Shown one piece after another: positions 18,721 to 29,267 of a stretch of DNA of 64,000 bases. Both the position numbers and the translations under genes were made by a program. The DNA lies in NCBI GenBank assembly GCA_028753945.1, contig JAPNXP010000005.1, forward strand, positions 3,844,001 to 3,908,000, read 5' to 3'. Under the pieces are notes generated by a model that was not told the origin of the DNA, made no database searches, and saw nothing but the letters and a program-made list of their open reading frames with translations. How positions within the stretch are numbered: position 1 is the first letter of the stretch; each line of letters starts with the position of its first letter. This stretch comes from Hexactinellida sp. DTS-2022 (Eukaryota > Porifera > Hexactinellida).

Positions 18721-20070
18721 TTGTTTGTTTGTTTGTCCGGATTGTATTAAAGTGATGGGAGAATAGAAACCGCATTAATTTATGAGATATAAACTAACTG
18801 TCAAATGTTATAATTGGTAAACAAATGATATAGTAGGTAAACAAGTATGCTGAATAAATTTATAAATTTTAATATGAATATTTGTTGTTGTTGTTTACAC
18901 AAAAAGGTAAACAAATTAATGAAAATTCAAAATCAACCTAGAAGCTAGCTTTCAACGCTTATTATAAGTATTTAACTATGACAAATATTACTAACTATGC
19001 AATCAATTGTTTAGTGAGGAGTAAGGCCTGTTGTATGACAGTTTTACTACCATGACAGACTTACTACCTCTATTACTAGTACCATGGATGTTCTCTATCC
19101 ATGACAGATTTACTACCTTACATGACAGAATTACTACCCTTTGATCATGACTTGACTATTACTATGCACTTCTAATGGTTTCTTTCTTTCTTTCTTCAAC
19201 TTGACTAAATACAAACAGCATGTATTCAATATAGGAAATGGTAATTCATTTATATTATTTATTCTACTCATCGATTTAAGAAAGTACACAAATTATAGTC
19301 TTGATTCAAGAAATTACATACAATAATGAATATCTCTGAATATTCAAAGCTTGTGAATTTCTTTCCCATGTGATTTTGCCGAGCGATTTATTGAACTCAA
19401 CAAAATTCGCGAGACGAAATTTTAAAATGCCAGCCTCAGGCTATCAACTTAGTGAAGTTATTGACAGGATACATTGTCGTACTACAACTTTTTTTTACAC
19501 AGACGGCTTCAGCAATGCAATGATCATTGAGTAGAGGCTGTAGAGCGATACGGTTTTTGACAGCTAATATATTCTCAGATTCCCAATAGGTTATGTATTG
19601 TTAAATCCATTAAAAGGTCCTATCTACGATGTTAAAATAATTATCTATACCGTTCACAATGCTATACATATTAATTAACCTAGTAAATAATGAATACGGG
19701 GAAGGTGAATGTGGAAATGTCAATTATACAGATGATTGAGCAAGTCAAATTCAATAAAACTTTTAAAAGATACTAGTAAATACTTCCTATATTGAATACA
19801 TGCTGTTTGTATTTAGTCAAGTAGAAGAAAGAAAGAAAGAAAGAAGCCATTAAAAGTGCATAGTAATAGTCAAGTCATGATCAAAGGGTAGTAATTCTGT
19901 CATGTAAGGTAGTAAATCTGTCATGGATAGAGAACATCCATGGTACTAGTAATAGAGGTAGTAAGTCTGTCATGGTAGTAAAACTGTCATACAACAGGCC
20001 GCGTAGCGGCCGTTAACTTGAGGTGCGTAGCACCGATCTGTCGCAAAGCGACCGAGACCGAAGGGCTCGT
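18721..20070 (+). mobile_element. Minisatellite Helitron/Helentron-like element split by a 968-bp insertion
   Basis: 5' truncated (starts in the TTTG tract), with one core unit, then 'gtgaggagtaaggcc', then the insertion 19029-19996, then 'gcgtagcggccgttaacttg' and the 3' end gagaccgaagggctcgt. Copies at 26690-26770 and 33700-33786 show the undivided sequence. Confidence 0.6.
19029..19996. mobile_element. Ginger-like non-autonomous element with GGCC duplication, copy 1
   Basis: Ends are inverted repeats TGTTGTATGACAGTTTTAC, followed by arrays of 'catgacagatttactacc' in both arms. It is flanked by GGCC at 19025-19028 and 19997-20000, and the undisturbed site in related elements has one GGCC, so a 4-bp target duplication is directly supported. 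A second copy is at 37727-39378. The interior (~19200-19830) has no coding. TGT...ACA ends and 4-bp duplications are features of Ginger-type DNA transposons; the family link is inference. Confidence 0.6.
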
Positions 20071-20204
20071 TTTATGTATTTGAAAATGTTTTGCTATAAA
20101 TCGCGTTAATTTCCTTGAAGTAATTTCATGGAGCGTTAATTTCCTATAATAAGGTATACGTAAAAAGCTCACAATGACTTTGAGCGGTATTTATTTCAAT
20201 AACA

Positions 20205-20472
20205 GAGGCGGATCCAGGGGGGGGGTCTGTCCCCCCCCCCCTTAGAAAACGGAAATTGATGCTGAAATTGACAAAATAAATAAGGAACTTCAGCCTCAAG
20301 TTTGAATTAGGGCTCCTTAAACAAAATTAGAATTTAAAATTACTTCTGAGTGTATATAAGTGAAAAAAATTCTGGGGTAAGGGGTAACCCTCAGAACTCC
20401 CTTATAAGTTGCTCGCAACCCTCGCATGAATTTTTGGGTCACCTCTTTTCAACATTTCTGGATCCGCTAGTG
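20205..20472. mobile_element. hAT-like MITE
   Basis: Ends CAGAGGCGGATCCAGG and CTGGATCCGCTAGTG, with a poly-G/poly-C hairpin at the left. No clean 8-bp duplication. About 268 bp, no coding. Confidence 0.5.
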
Positions 20473-20613
20473 AATAAGATTATAATTGGATATAGGCATG
20501 CCCTTGATAAAACAGAAAAGTTTTCGTATAAAATATAATTACAAATAAAAGAACTGAAAAGGTAATAATGTAACTTTATGTAAGGTAATATAATATTTCT
20601 ATAATCTTATCTA

Positions 20614-20861
20614 CAGTCAACTCCCGTTATAACCAAATCGGATATAACGATATTCCGCTTATAACGAAGTCATTTATTATATAAGTTATGCCTCTAAGCA
20701 GACTAAGCTATTGATTTTACTCCGGTTATAACGAACTCCGTATATAATGAACTCCGGTACAACGAAATCAGCTTGATTTGAACTCTTTTAAGATCGAACT
20801 CCGCACTTATAACGAAATGAAACTACGGTTCCGAGCACTTCGTTATAACGGGAGTTGACTG
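20614..20861. mobile_element. Tc1/mariner-pogo type MITE just downstream of the amylase gene
   Basis: Ends CAGTCAACTCCCGTTATAAC and its inverse, flanked by TA (612-613, 862-863), with internal 'gttataacg' motifs. It ends 21 bp from the amylase stop codon on the 3' side, so it may supply part of the 3' UTR. A partial copy is at 26826-26960. Confidence 0.75.
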
Positions 20862-20881
20862 TAATATACTAAATTAAGAAT

Positions 20882-22267
20882 TCAGTTAGGAAGATATAGC
20901 TTGGGTTGCCCATTCCAAATATTAACCTGAAACTTCCCATCATTGACTGTAACTCTATCAGTCGCATTCAGAGCATTACTGAGATTAGTATTATCGCTAT
21001 AAGGATGGTATGTGATGGTGTGAGAGCTGTGTCCACCTGAGCCTAGGTTACTCACAGCCACAAACAACATACCTCTTGTGAATGCGTAGAAATTATTATC
21101 AGAGTATCTCTGAATTTGTTTTGCATTATAAACACTTTCTCCTTGTGTTAATTTGAATTTATTAATCTTGCTAATAACCTTGTACAACAAGTGGTCTTGA
21201 TTGAAGTTTCCGAACATACTCTCTCTATTCTGAGGATCAGTTCCCCCTGCAAATCCCTGCTCACTTCCGTAGTATATAATAGGAATTCCTTCTAGGAAAA
21301 TCGTGAACACCAGAGCATTAATAAGAAGAGTATAGTCACTGTTCTGGTTGAGAAACCTAGTGTTGTCGTGGTTGTCAATAAAATTACCCAAAATAGTTAT
21401 ATCAGGGAAGGAATGTTCTTCGTTAATTCTGCTTTGAATGTTATTCATACTGTAATTCCTCAAGAACACATCTCTCAGTGTAAAGTACATTGGGTAGTTC
21501 AGCATTCCGTTAATAGCATTCTCATAATGCTCTACATAAGGTACGTTTCCATTCAAACACTCACCTAACGAGTACACTCCAGCTGAGCTAGCATATTTGA
21601 CCCAGAAATCGAATGGAACTTCTGGTACTGTATCGATTCGTATTCCATCGAATGAGTAGTTAGTTACAATCTCCTTAATCCAGTTAAGGAGGGTCTGGGA
21701 TACGAAACTATTCGACTGATTCAAGTCCGGGAGACCCGCCAGCCTGCATACCTCTACCTCGTTCTGGTTGCTCCAATCCTGTATAATACAATACTTATGG
21801 AAATATTCCGCTCTATTGAATGGATCGAAATGACTGAAATCATTGATATTCCCGCTATCCTGGTTGCCCATGTGATTAGCAACTACATCTAGCATAACCC
21901 ATATGTCCCTAGAATGACAAGCTCTTATCAGATCCAATAGATCCTGGACTGTACCGAAATGCGGGTTTATTTGGTAAATATCCTGAGCCCAGTAACCATG
22001 GTAACCATTATTAGTCTGTGCAATGATGGGACTAATCCAAATAGCGTTTATACCGAGGCTGTGTAGGTAGTCTAGATGTTTGGCAATCCCATTGAATGTA
22101 CCTCCGCAGTAGGAGGAGAGATCCTGGCATGGAGCAGCCGGGTTAGACTGGGAGAAACGGTCGGTGAGAAGTTGGTAGATTATTCTACTCTTCCATTCTT
22201 GTGGAGATTTAGCGAGAACTGATGCAAAGCTCGTAGCGATACACAAGAGGTACAATATGTACCTCAT
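20882..22267 (-). CDS. Secreted alpha-amylase, GH13 (fungal/sponge-type, subfamily 1-like)
   Basis: 461-aa single-exon frame. I start at the ATG at 22265-22267, which gives a signal peptide (MRYILYLLCIATSFASVLA); the frame upstream opens only with GTG and runs into a transposon. Alpha-amylases hydrolyse internal alpha-1,4 bonds of starch and glycogen. All four conserved regions are present: DVVANHMG (D127, N131, H132), FDGIRIDTVPEV (nucleophile D212), LGECLNG (acid/base E236), FIDNHDN (D301). IIYQLLTDRFS, CGGTFNGI and GYHGYWAQDIYQINPHFGT closely resemble Taka-amylase-type enzymes rather than the chloride-dependent amylases usual in bilaterians. The length is about that of the catalytic A/B domains plus domain C. 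No starch-binding domain. Extracellular digestion is the likely role. Confidence 0.9.
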   Translation of the reverse strand: MRYILYLLCIATSFASVLAKSPQEWKSRIIYQLLTDRFSQSNPAAPCQDLSSYCGGTFNGIAKHLDYLHSLGINAIWISPIIAQTNNGYHGYWAQDIYQINPHFGTVQDLLDLIRACHSRDIWVMLDVVANHMGNQDSGNINDFSHFDPFNRAEYFHKYCIIQDWSNQNEVEVCRLAGLPDLNQSNSFVSQTLLNWIKEIVTNYSFDGIRIDTVPEVPFDFWVKYASSAGVYSLGECLNGNVPYVEHYENAINGMLNYPMYFTLRDVFLRNYSMNNIQSRINEEHSFPDITILGNFIDNHDNTRFLNQNSDYTLLINALVFTIFLEGIPIIYYGSEQGFAGGTDPQNRESMFGNFNQDHLLYKVISKINKFKLTQGESVYNAKQIQRYSDNNFYAFTRGMLFVAVSNLGSGGHSSHTITYHPYSDNTNLSNALNATDRVTVNDGKFQVNIWNGQPKLYLPN

Positions 22268-22297
22268 TGTCCTATCTCTAATCCTATATGCTATGTA

Positions 22298-23000
22298 CAG
22301 TAGAACCTGTTTATAAAGGCACTTAGATTGGTCCCCACATGACTTCACATATTATAATCAACCTGTGTATAGCGATCACCAGTACATAACGGCCATTTTT
22401 CGCCAATTCTTAGATGCGATAATGAGATTATTAGCACTTAATTCTTTATATGATAAAACACTCATTATCTCAAAGATTATTGAAGTTAGGCCTAGAAAAT
22501 GTATTATCAATGAATAGGAAGTTACCAATTGCGAATGGATCAGTACTAGCATAGTTTACATAAGATAGATAGTTTTTGAGTTATGGCTCATTTTAAGAAA
22601 TATGCATTTACCTGGCAACCGAGGAATGTGTGAACATTCCAATTATAATTTCGATATATTTCATTCAACGAGTTATGGATATCCTCATGTTCCAATTTTG
22701 AACATTTATAACGCGTTTAACTATGTTAAAAGCAGGCTATAAAAACACGATAATTCCCACGAAAAATAGCGATTACGTAATCAAATGGTGATATATCACA
22801 ATTCTAAAGGGTGTTATGTATGCCTTAATATCATGTTCCTAACTTCCTATACAATTATAATGCATTTCTCAGGTCTGTCATAATGTCATTACTAGCTATT
22901 GAGATAAAGATATGTCAGCTAATAATCAATGGTCTTTAAGTAATCCATGGTTCCGAGTAGTAGTAAGGCCTTCTATAACGAAGGTCACGATAGCATCTAT
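22298..23000. mobile_element. Tigger-like element beginning 30 bp upstream of the amylase ATG
   Basis: Starts CAGTAGAACCTGTTTATAAA after a TA (22296-22297). A decayed inverted end may lie near 22970-22990 (cttctataacgaaggtcac). No transposase frame. The sequence 'cctagaaaatgtattatcaa' near 22490 echoes the MITE at 6749. It occupies the expected promoter position of the amylase gene. Confidence 0.5.
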
Positions 23001-23302
23001 ACTAACTTTATAGCAAGAGAATGAGGTACGGATTCATGATATTTCGCGGTACATCTTAAATTAGTTTCATTTACGTAATAAGTTGACAATTCATCATAAA
23101 ATAACAAGTACTGTATTGCTTCGAATAAATTTCAGGCGTTTATTGTTTTCGTGGGCCAAAATTGTACTGAATTTTTTTTTTAACCCAGAAATGTTTCTCA
23201 CCGACAGTATGCATACTTAAGTTGCCAAAATCAATGGAATTACACACCAGTGATCAACTAATGTGTTTAAATTTTTATCATATCAATGTAATATTTATTG
23301 AC

Positions 23303-24209
23303 CCGGTGTCAGAGGAGATTCTGTTCCCCCGTGAAAATTGTTCCCCCGAACAATTTTTCCTAGGAAATATTGTTCCCCTCTAGGGAATCTTGTTCCCCTC
23401 TGCCTAGTAGAAAATATTGTTCCCCCAAACAGTATTCACTAGAAAATATTGTTCCCCCGAACAGTATTCGCTAGTAAATATTGTTCCCCCAAACAGTATT
23501 CACTAGGGAATACTGTTTCCCCTTTTAGTACAGTAGTAATATTAACATCCGTACAGTATGTTATATTGATATGACACAATCGAAAGTGAATTCGAGAAAA
23601 TCCAATTAGTAGTTATCTCATAAATTAATTAAACAATTATAGAAACTAACATATTCGCATTATTCTGCATTTATCCATAACACAATGGAGAAATTCTACC
23701 ATATTCCATATATTGAAAAGTAGACAACACATGTGTACTTTTCAATACCTCCATATTCGCCTATATCTTCCGAGGGGAAAGTATACAGCTTGGTGTTCAA
23801 AGAGCGAGAAGTATGTAATAATAGGTAATTCACAACTTTTCTACATATTCTAGTACCCTTTGTTCCATTTTGTATTGAGGGGAAGATAATTTTCTAATGA
23901 ATCTGTTCGGGGGGACAATATTTACAAGCGAATACTGTTCGGGGGAACAATATTTACTAGTGAATATTGTTCGGGGGAACAGAATTTACAAGTGAATATT
24001 GTTCGGGGGAACAGAATTTACAAGTGAATATTGTTCGGGGGGAACAAAATTAACCAGGGGGAAACACTCGGGGAGTACATTATCCCCTAGGAAATATGGT
24101 GTGGGGAACAGGATTTCCTAGGAAATATTGTTCGGGGGAACAGTATTTCCTAGGAAATCCTGTTCGGGGGAACAAAAAGTTGGGGGAACAGGATTTACAA
24201 TGACACCGG
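23303..24209. mobile_element. 'GTTCCCCCGAACA' repeat element, copy 1
   Basis: Outer ends CCGGTGTCAGAGGAGAT and (inverted) CCGGTGTCATTGTAAATC. Each arm is a tandem array of ~35-bp units containing the near-palindrome TGTTCCCCCGAACA, plus 'aatatt' and 'cctagg' variants; the arms face each other around a ~350-bp AT-rich centre (23530-23880). A second copy is at 54256-55173. No coding. Superfamily unknown. Confidence 0.65.
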
Positions 24210-24281
24210 CGCTTATTCAAGCCCCCGGTACTTATTCGGGCCGGGGAATACGATAAATTAAATTTTTTGCATATATCTATT

Positions 24282-24651
24282 CAGTGGCGGCGCGAGACCA
24301 AAATGAGCGATGGGGCTGGCCGGGGCAAGGAACATTTGAGATGGGGCAAAATGTTTAACTATAAAACCACTATCAAAAAATATAGGTAGACACACAATAG
24401 TGGGATGGTGAAATTTCATGGTAAGACTAACAGTAACAACAAGGTTTAAAACATGAAAACCAATTCAAACGTAATCCATGCAACAAAATTGGGTTCAAAA
24501 AGCGTCCTATTAAGAAGACGAGCGAAAAAAACTTCAAAAGCGCCCAAATAAATTATAAGCTATTGATAAGGCTTGCCCCACCAGTGGTGGGGCAAGCCGA
24601 AGGCCAGGTGGGGCATTTGCCCCACCTTGCCCCAGCGTGGCGCCGCCTCTG
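24282..24651. mobile_element. Non-autonomous hAT element
   Basis: Ends CAGTGGCGGCGCGAG and GTGGCGCCGCCTCTG, flanked by perfect 8-bp duplications TATCTATT (24274-24281, 24652-24659). 370 bp, no coding. Confidence 0.85.
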
Positions 24652-24909
24652 TATCTATTTAATAGTACAGAATATCTAAACAAAAAATACATCTATTTAA
24701 TTCCTTGTTATTATATCCGCCTTTTATTATAACATAATTAGCTATTACCGCTGTTGAACCTGTTTCCCTAGTGAACATTCTTATAAACGGACGCGAGACA
24801 TTCGTTTAATACCGTACTTACTCGGATAGTAGCCCCCACCGCGAACAATAAGGATTAATTGGAGCTATTTAAAAGTACCTGGCGCATGCGCTACTACACA
24901 TTTAATACA

Positions 24910-26770
24910 TCCATATTATTAAATCTCGATTGTTGTTTGTGTGTGTGTGAGCAGTGGCGTCAGGTTCCGGGGGGGCGGGGGGCTCGCCCCCCCTGTTTTG
25001 AAATGAGCCAAAAACCGGGGGGGCCGCCCCCCCCGTTTCTTTTCAAAAATTATGCTCACTTTAAAGGTATTTTGATCGTAGTTTACTCAATGTGCTGTGA
25101 ATAAATATGCAGTGCGTGATTGCAATACTAGATACTACTGATTATATATTATTTAGTTATGTATTTGAAATGTATACGTGTAATATAAGCCAATTAACAT
25201 TATCATAAACAAATTAATGTCATTATCTTATTTTAAGAATTCCTCAAGCTATCTTTACTTAGCTTGAGGAAATGCAGACATTGAACGCAGACATGAAGGA
25301 TTCAAAAGATAATTGATATTTCTATTCATTTTAATTTGTGTATTTGACATATTGAATGAACTAGTACAACGGCCCGGGCCAGTGGCGTCGAACTTTTCCA
25401 TTTTTCGGAAAATAATGACGGGGCGAGCTATGAAATTTTTAAAATATCACCTAGTATAAAACGTGTCTCAGAAAAGTTGTTTTACATATTGTATAACTTT
25501 TTTCCAAAGGTTGGGTTTATCTTGATGAAAATTTCCCGATAAATCGCTTTCTTTGATCTTTCTGACACAACAAATACATTGCATCATTGCTATAAACATG
25601 GCGGCTTTAATGGTTCGAATTAAGTTCGGACAAACCTAATTAGTTTAGTTCTCAGCGAACTAAATAGGTTCATCCGAATCAAATAGGTTCGTGCTGAACT
25701 ATGATTAAAAAAACTTTTGCCGAGGATGAATTTCAACTGTCAATAATTTATGTTAATTAATTACCTTTCGAAAAGAGCAGAGATGATATGGATCAATTTA
25801 GAATTTTTAGTTCAGCCGAAACCAAAATTTTTGGGTTCCAATCGAATCCAATCGAATTTATGCCGGGGCGGAACAGTGGCCGCCTCGGCATGATTTTCTC
25901 ATGCCGGGGCACGCCCCGACCGGCATGGTCGACGCCTATGACGGCCCCCCCGCTTTTTTGGTCAACCTGACGCCCCTGTGTGTGAGTGTGTGTGTGTTTG
26001 TTTGTCCGGAATCCGGATTGTATTAAAGTGATGGGGGATAAGAAACCGCATTTATAATTTTGATAGAAACTAACTTCCAAATGTTATAATATGTAAACAA
26101 TTGTTATAATAGGTAAACAAGTATGCTGATCACGAATTTCGCATTTACAAATTTCTAATGTGAATATTTATTGTTGTTGTTTACAAAAATAGGTAAATAA
26201 ATTATTGAAAATTCAAAATTAACCTAGAAGTTAGCTTTCAACGGGTATTATAGGTAAACAAGTATGCTGAACACGATTTTCGCGTTTAAAAATTCTAATA
26301 TGAATATTTGTTGTTGTTGTTTACACAAAATAGGTAAACAAATTAATGAAAATTCAAAATCAACCTAGAAGTTAGCTTTCAACGGGTATTATAGGTAAAC
26401 AAGTATGCTGAACACGATTTTCGCGTTTAAAAATTCTAATATGAATATTTGTTGTTGTTGTTTACACAAAATAGGTAAACAAATTAATGAAAATTCAAAA
26501 TCAACCTAGAAGTTAGCTTTCAACGGGTATTATAAGTAAACATGTGTGCTGAACACGAATTTCGCATTTATAAAATTCTAATATGAGTATTTGTTGTTGT
26601 TGTTGTTGTTTACACAAATAGGTAAACAAATTAATGAAAATTCAAAATCATAACGTCCCTTTTTACCATTTCCATGGTAGAAAGTGTGAGGAGTAAGGCC
26701 GCATAGCGGCTGTTAACTTGAGGTGCGTAGCACCGATCGGTCGCAAAGCGACCGAGACCGAAGGGCTCGT
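24910..26770 (+). mobile_element. Minisatellite Helitron/Helentron-like element split by a hAT
   Basis: 5' end CCATATTATTAAATCTCG, then (TG)n interrupted by the hAT at 24952-25978, then 'ggattgtattaaagtgatgg', about four core units of ~133 bp (26090-26650), the hairpin block (gcatagcggctgttaacttg) and the 3' end gagaccgaagggctcgt. Confidence 0.6.
24952..25978. mobile_element. 1.03-kb non-autonomous hAT element inserted in a (TG)n tract
   Basis: Starts CAGTGGCGTCAGGTTCC and ends AACCTGACGCCCCTG, flanked by 8-bp duplications TGTGTGAG (24944-24951 and 25979-25986). G/C-rich blocks lie at both ends. A second 'cagtggcgtcgaac' end at ~25380 paired with 'gtcgacgcctatg' at ~25928 suggests another hAT nested within it. 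No transposase frame. Confidence 0.75.
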
Positions 26771-26825
26771 TTAATATATAGGGCCAGGCAACATTCATAT
26801 TAAATGTGAGTTTCCAATGTGAATA

Positions 26826-26960
26826 CAGTCAACTCCCGTTATAACGAAGTGCTCGGGACCATAGTTTAACTTCGTTATAAGCGGAGTTTGTTATAAACTG
26901 ATTTCGTTCTAACCGGAGTTCGTTATAAGCGGAATTTCGTTATATCCGACTTGGTTACAG
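26826..26960. mobile_element. Truncated copy of the CAGTCAACTCCCG MITE
   Basis: Starts after TA with CAGTCAACTCCCGTTATAAC and carries the family's 'gttataagcggag' motifs. The far inverted end is missing. Confidence 0.6.
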
Positions 26961-27596
26961 GACCGGCGGAAGCTCCTGAGAGTTGGGGCGGCCATGTATT
27001 ATGATGATAACTGTGAGGATTTCAGAGTTAAAAAACACGCCCGCGAAATTTCAGAGTCAGATTTCAGGTCAGAATTTCAGATAGTGCCCAGTATTCAATA
27101 TTTATTATTTAAAACGAAAGCCTATTTAATTAATACAGACCTCATATACGGATGTTGCGTCACACGAGTAGCGCATGCGCCAGGTACTTTTAAATATATG
27201 GATAATTGCTACATATACCTACATCTAAGTTAAGTATTTACTAGGAAATCCAGGAATAAAAAGGCGATTATTCGAGTAGGGGGGGGGGGGGGGGGGCAAG
27301 GGGGCCATGATCCCCCCCGAAATATTTGCTCATTAGTTACAATTATATATATATATATCCAAATCAGTGGAAAACCCATGGGACTATGGGTTTGGAACTA
27401 CCTTGCCCCCCCCCGAATAAAAAAGATGGCTACGGTACTGTAAGAGACGGTATTAAGAGCTTAAGAGAAACTACGGGTCTTTGTCAAGTATTACTTCAAA
27501 TAATGGGAAATACAAAGCAACCAATTATTTAAATAGGGATAATAATGTTACTATAAAATAACTGGATTAACAGTAGACTTGTTAGTATGAACCAGG
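26961..27596. other. Intergenic, no gene seen
   Basis: Contains a G-run followed by 'gggggccatgatccccccc' (27278-27325) and 'ggaactaccttgcccccccc' (~27400), probably the two ends of a short G/C-ended MITE. The left part resembles 24700-24900 (gcgcatgcgccaggtactttt in inverted order). No credible coding frame. Confidence 0.4.
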
Positions 27597-29267
27597 TTAA
27601 CGGCGTACAATGCGAAAATGCGTTCTGTAGCGAGGAATTCCTTTAATGAGTCTCCACATTCTAACGTACATGGTTGATATGCCAAATCCGAAATAAGGAG
27701 TGAAGTATATTAAGAAGCCTGCTGTACCGAACACGTTATCAAGCACAAGAGAGATAGCTAGGAAATCTGAGATTAGGGGATTGGTATTGCGATGACTGTT
27801 GTAACATAAGAAATATCGAAATTCTGTGAATTATAATTGTTCAAAACTATTTTTGCAACCAACAAAACATCGCGAAAATATTCAATAAATATCGTAACTA
27901 CTGTTCCTACCCAAATAAAGTTGAATACATAGTTGAAGATTCGTTTCTGGGCGATGTATTTATTTAGCAATTTTCTGTTGTTATTACTTATTTCTAAATC
28001 GGTAATCGTCCATTGAATAACCAAATTAAGTTTCTTGTATTGCCTTACAGCCATGAGAAGGGATAATGTCAGCAACAGAGTATTAAACCACTTTGGAATA
28101 ATTACAATGGAACAGAACAGGGAAATGATTTGAATAGCTGCCATGCAGGGAATGAAAGGTTCACGAACGAACTTATTGAACTTGAACTGAACGAACTGAA
28201 CGCAGGGCTTTTAAGGGATTCACGGTGAACGAACTGAACGAACCTCAACGGTTTCCGAACGTCAGTTGAACGAACTGAACGAATTGAACGGATTGAACGA
28301 ACTGAACTGAACGAATTAAACTGGATAAAGTTGAAGTATAAATATAGATCCATTAAATATAATTGGTGACTGCATAAATGCTAATTCCGGCATCAATAGT
28401 GGATTCATGTCTCTTAGTTTTGATTCTAGCTTCTTAACCTGAACTTCAATAACAGCTTGGAGGATTGAACAGTCTCTCATAAACGGAATAGTTCGACCCA
28501 CTCACTGTACACTGAACGAATTGAACGGATTGAACGAACGCGGGTTAGCCCGTGAACGAACTGAACGAACGCTGGTGGAGCTGAAGTTAGGAGGTGAACT
28601 TGAACGAACTGAACGTGCGTAAATTTGAGATGAACTGAATTGCGTCTTTTCACTCCGTTCGTGAACCTTTCATTCCCTGCTGCCATGTATACCACAAATA
28701 TAGTGAACAATTGGATCTTATGGTTGATGTAATCCAACTAACTTGTGAATATCTAGCAGCTAATACTCGCACAGACAAGCGATCAATACCAAACCCAATA
28801 TTATCAGGTTATCACATACAGATAGAAAGTTAGTGAAGAGGAAAGTGTCGTAACTCATCTCGGTTGCTGTAAGGAAACATGGAATTTTAAGATGGCTATT
28901 ATTATATTCTGTATTGTTTTGTATGCTTCCAATAGAACATTGCATGTGGCTTTGATACAGTTCATACCAATAAATAATTATGTTAAAGATATATGCCAGC
29001 CATTCCACAATATTCATAAAGAACAGGAATACATTCTTCACGAATTCGGTTTCGGTATTGTAGACTACCATTTGTTCTTGGGAACCGCACTCTCCGAGTT
29101 CTACACATCTCAATGCAATTCTGTAGATCTTCGTTTTTTGTATAATTTCCTGAAATAAGTAAACAAACCAAAACAAAATACAGAAGTTATAAAAATTGTT
29201 ATTAAACCATAAGGCTAAATGTCCCCGGTGAATCCTGTGGTCCGATTGCTCCCTTAGCCCCTAACAT
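27597..29267 (-). pseudogene. Multipass membrane protein gene (possible 7TM), disrupted by a hAT MITE
   Basis: Reconstructed on the minus strand. Exon 1 at 29208-29267 (MLGAKGAIGPQDSPGTFSLM), a 58-nt intron GTTTAA...TTTCAG, exon 2 at 28790-29149 (120 codons), a 52-nt intron GTATTG...GTTAG, then exon 3 from 28737. At the codons for MAA the 534-bp hAT element (28146-28679) interrupts the frame, which resumes at 28137 as IQIISLFCSIVIIPKWF. A last segment, 27597-27770, continues in another frame (VFGTAGFLIYFTPYFGFGIS, ending RIVRR, stop). Hydrophobic stretches (e.g. NVFLFFMNIVEWLAYIFNII, IWVGTVVTIFIEYF) indicate six to seven membrane spans. I cannot assign a receptor or channel family. With the insert present, translation ends after ~65 element-encoded residues, so this copy is probably non-functional; the final frame change is unresolved. 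Confidence 0.55.
28146..28679. mobile_element. hAT MITE inserted in coding sequence, carrying an internal ORF fragment
   Basis: Ends CAGGGAATGAAAGGTTCACG and its inverse, flanked by perfect 8-bp duplications CTGCCATG (28138-28145 and 28680-28687). The arms consist of 'tgaacgaactgaacgaat' repeats. The centre (28332-28500) is unlike the arms and encodes on the minus strand an open stretch including AVIEVQVKKLESKLRDMNPL, with biased hydrophobic/charged composition as in real protein. This could be a remnant of the parent transposase or a captured host exon. Confidence 0.8.

Noticed and set aside
20882-22267. Claiming recent fungal-to-animal transfer of the amylase
   Set aside because: Similar GH13_1-type enzymes are reported from some invertebrates; without a tree, transfer cannot be told from ancestry.
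22268-22348. 27 extra N-terminal residues on the amylase
   Set aside because: They start at GTG, come mostly from a transposon end, and would hide the signal peptide that begins at the ATG at 22267.
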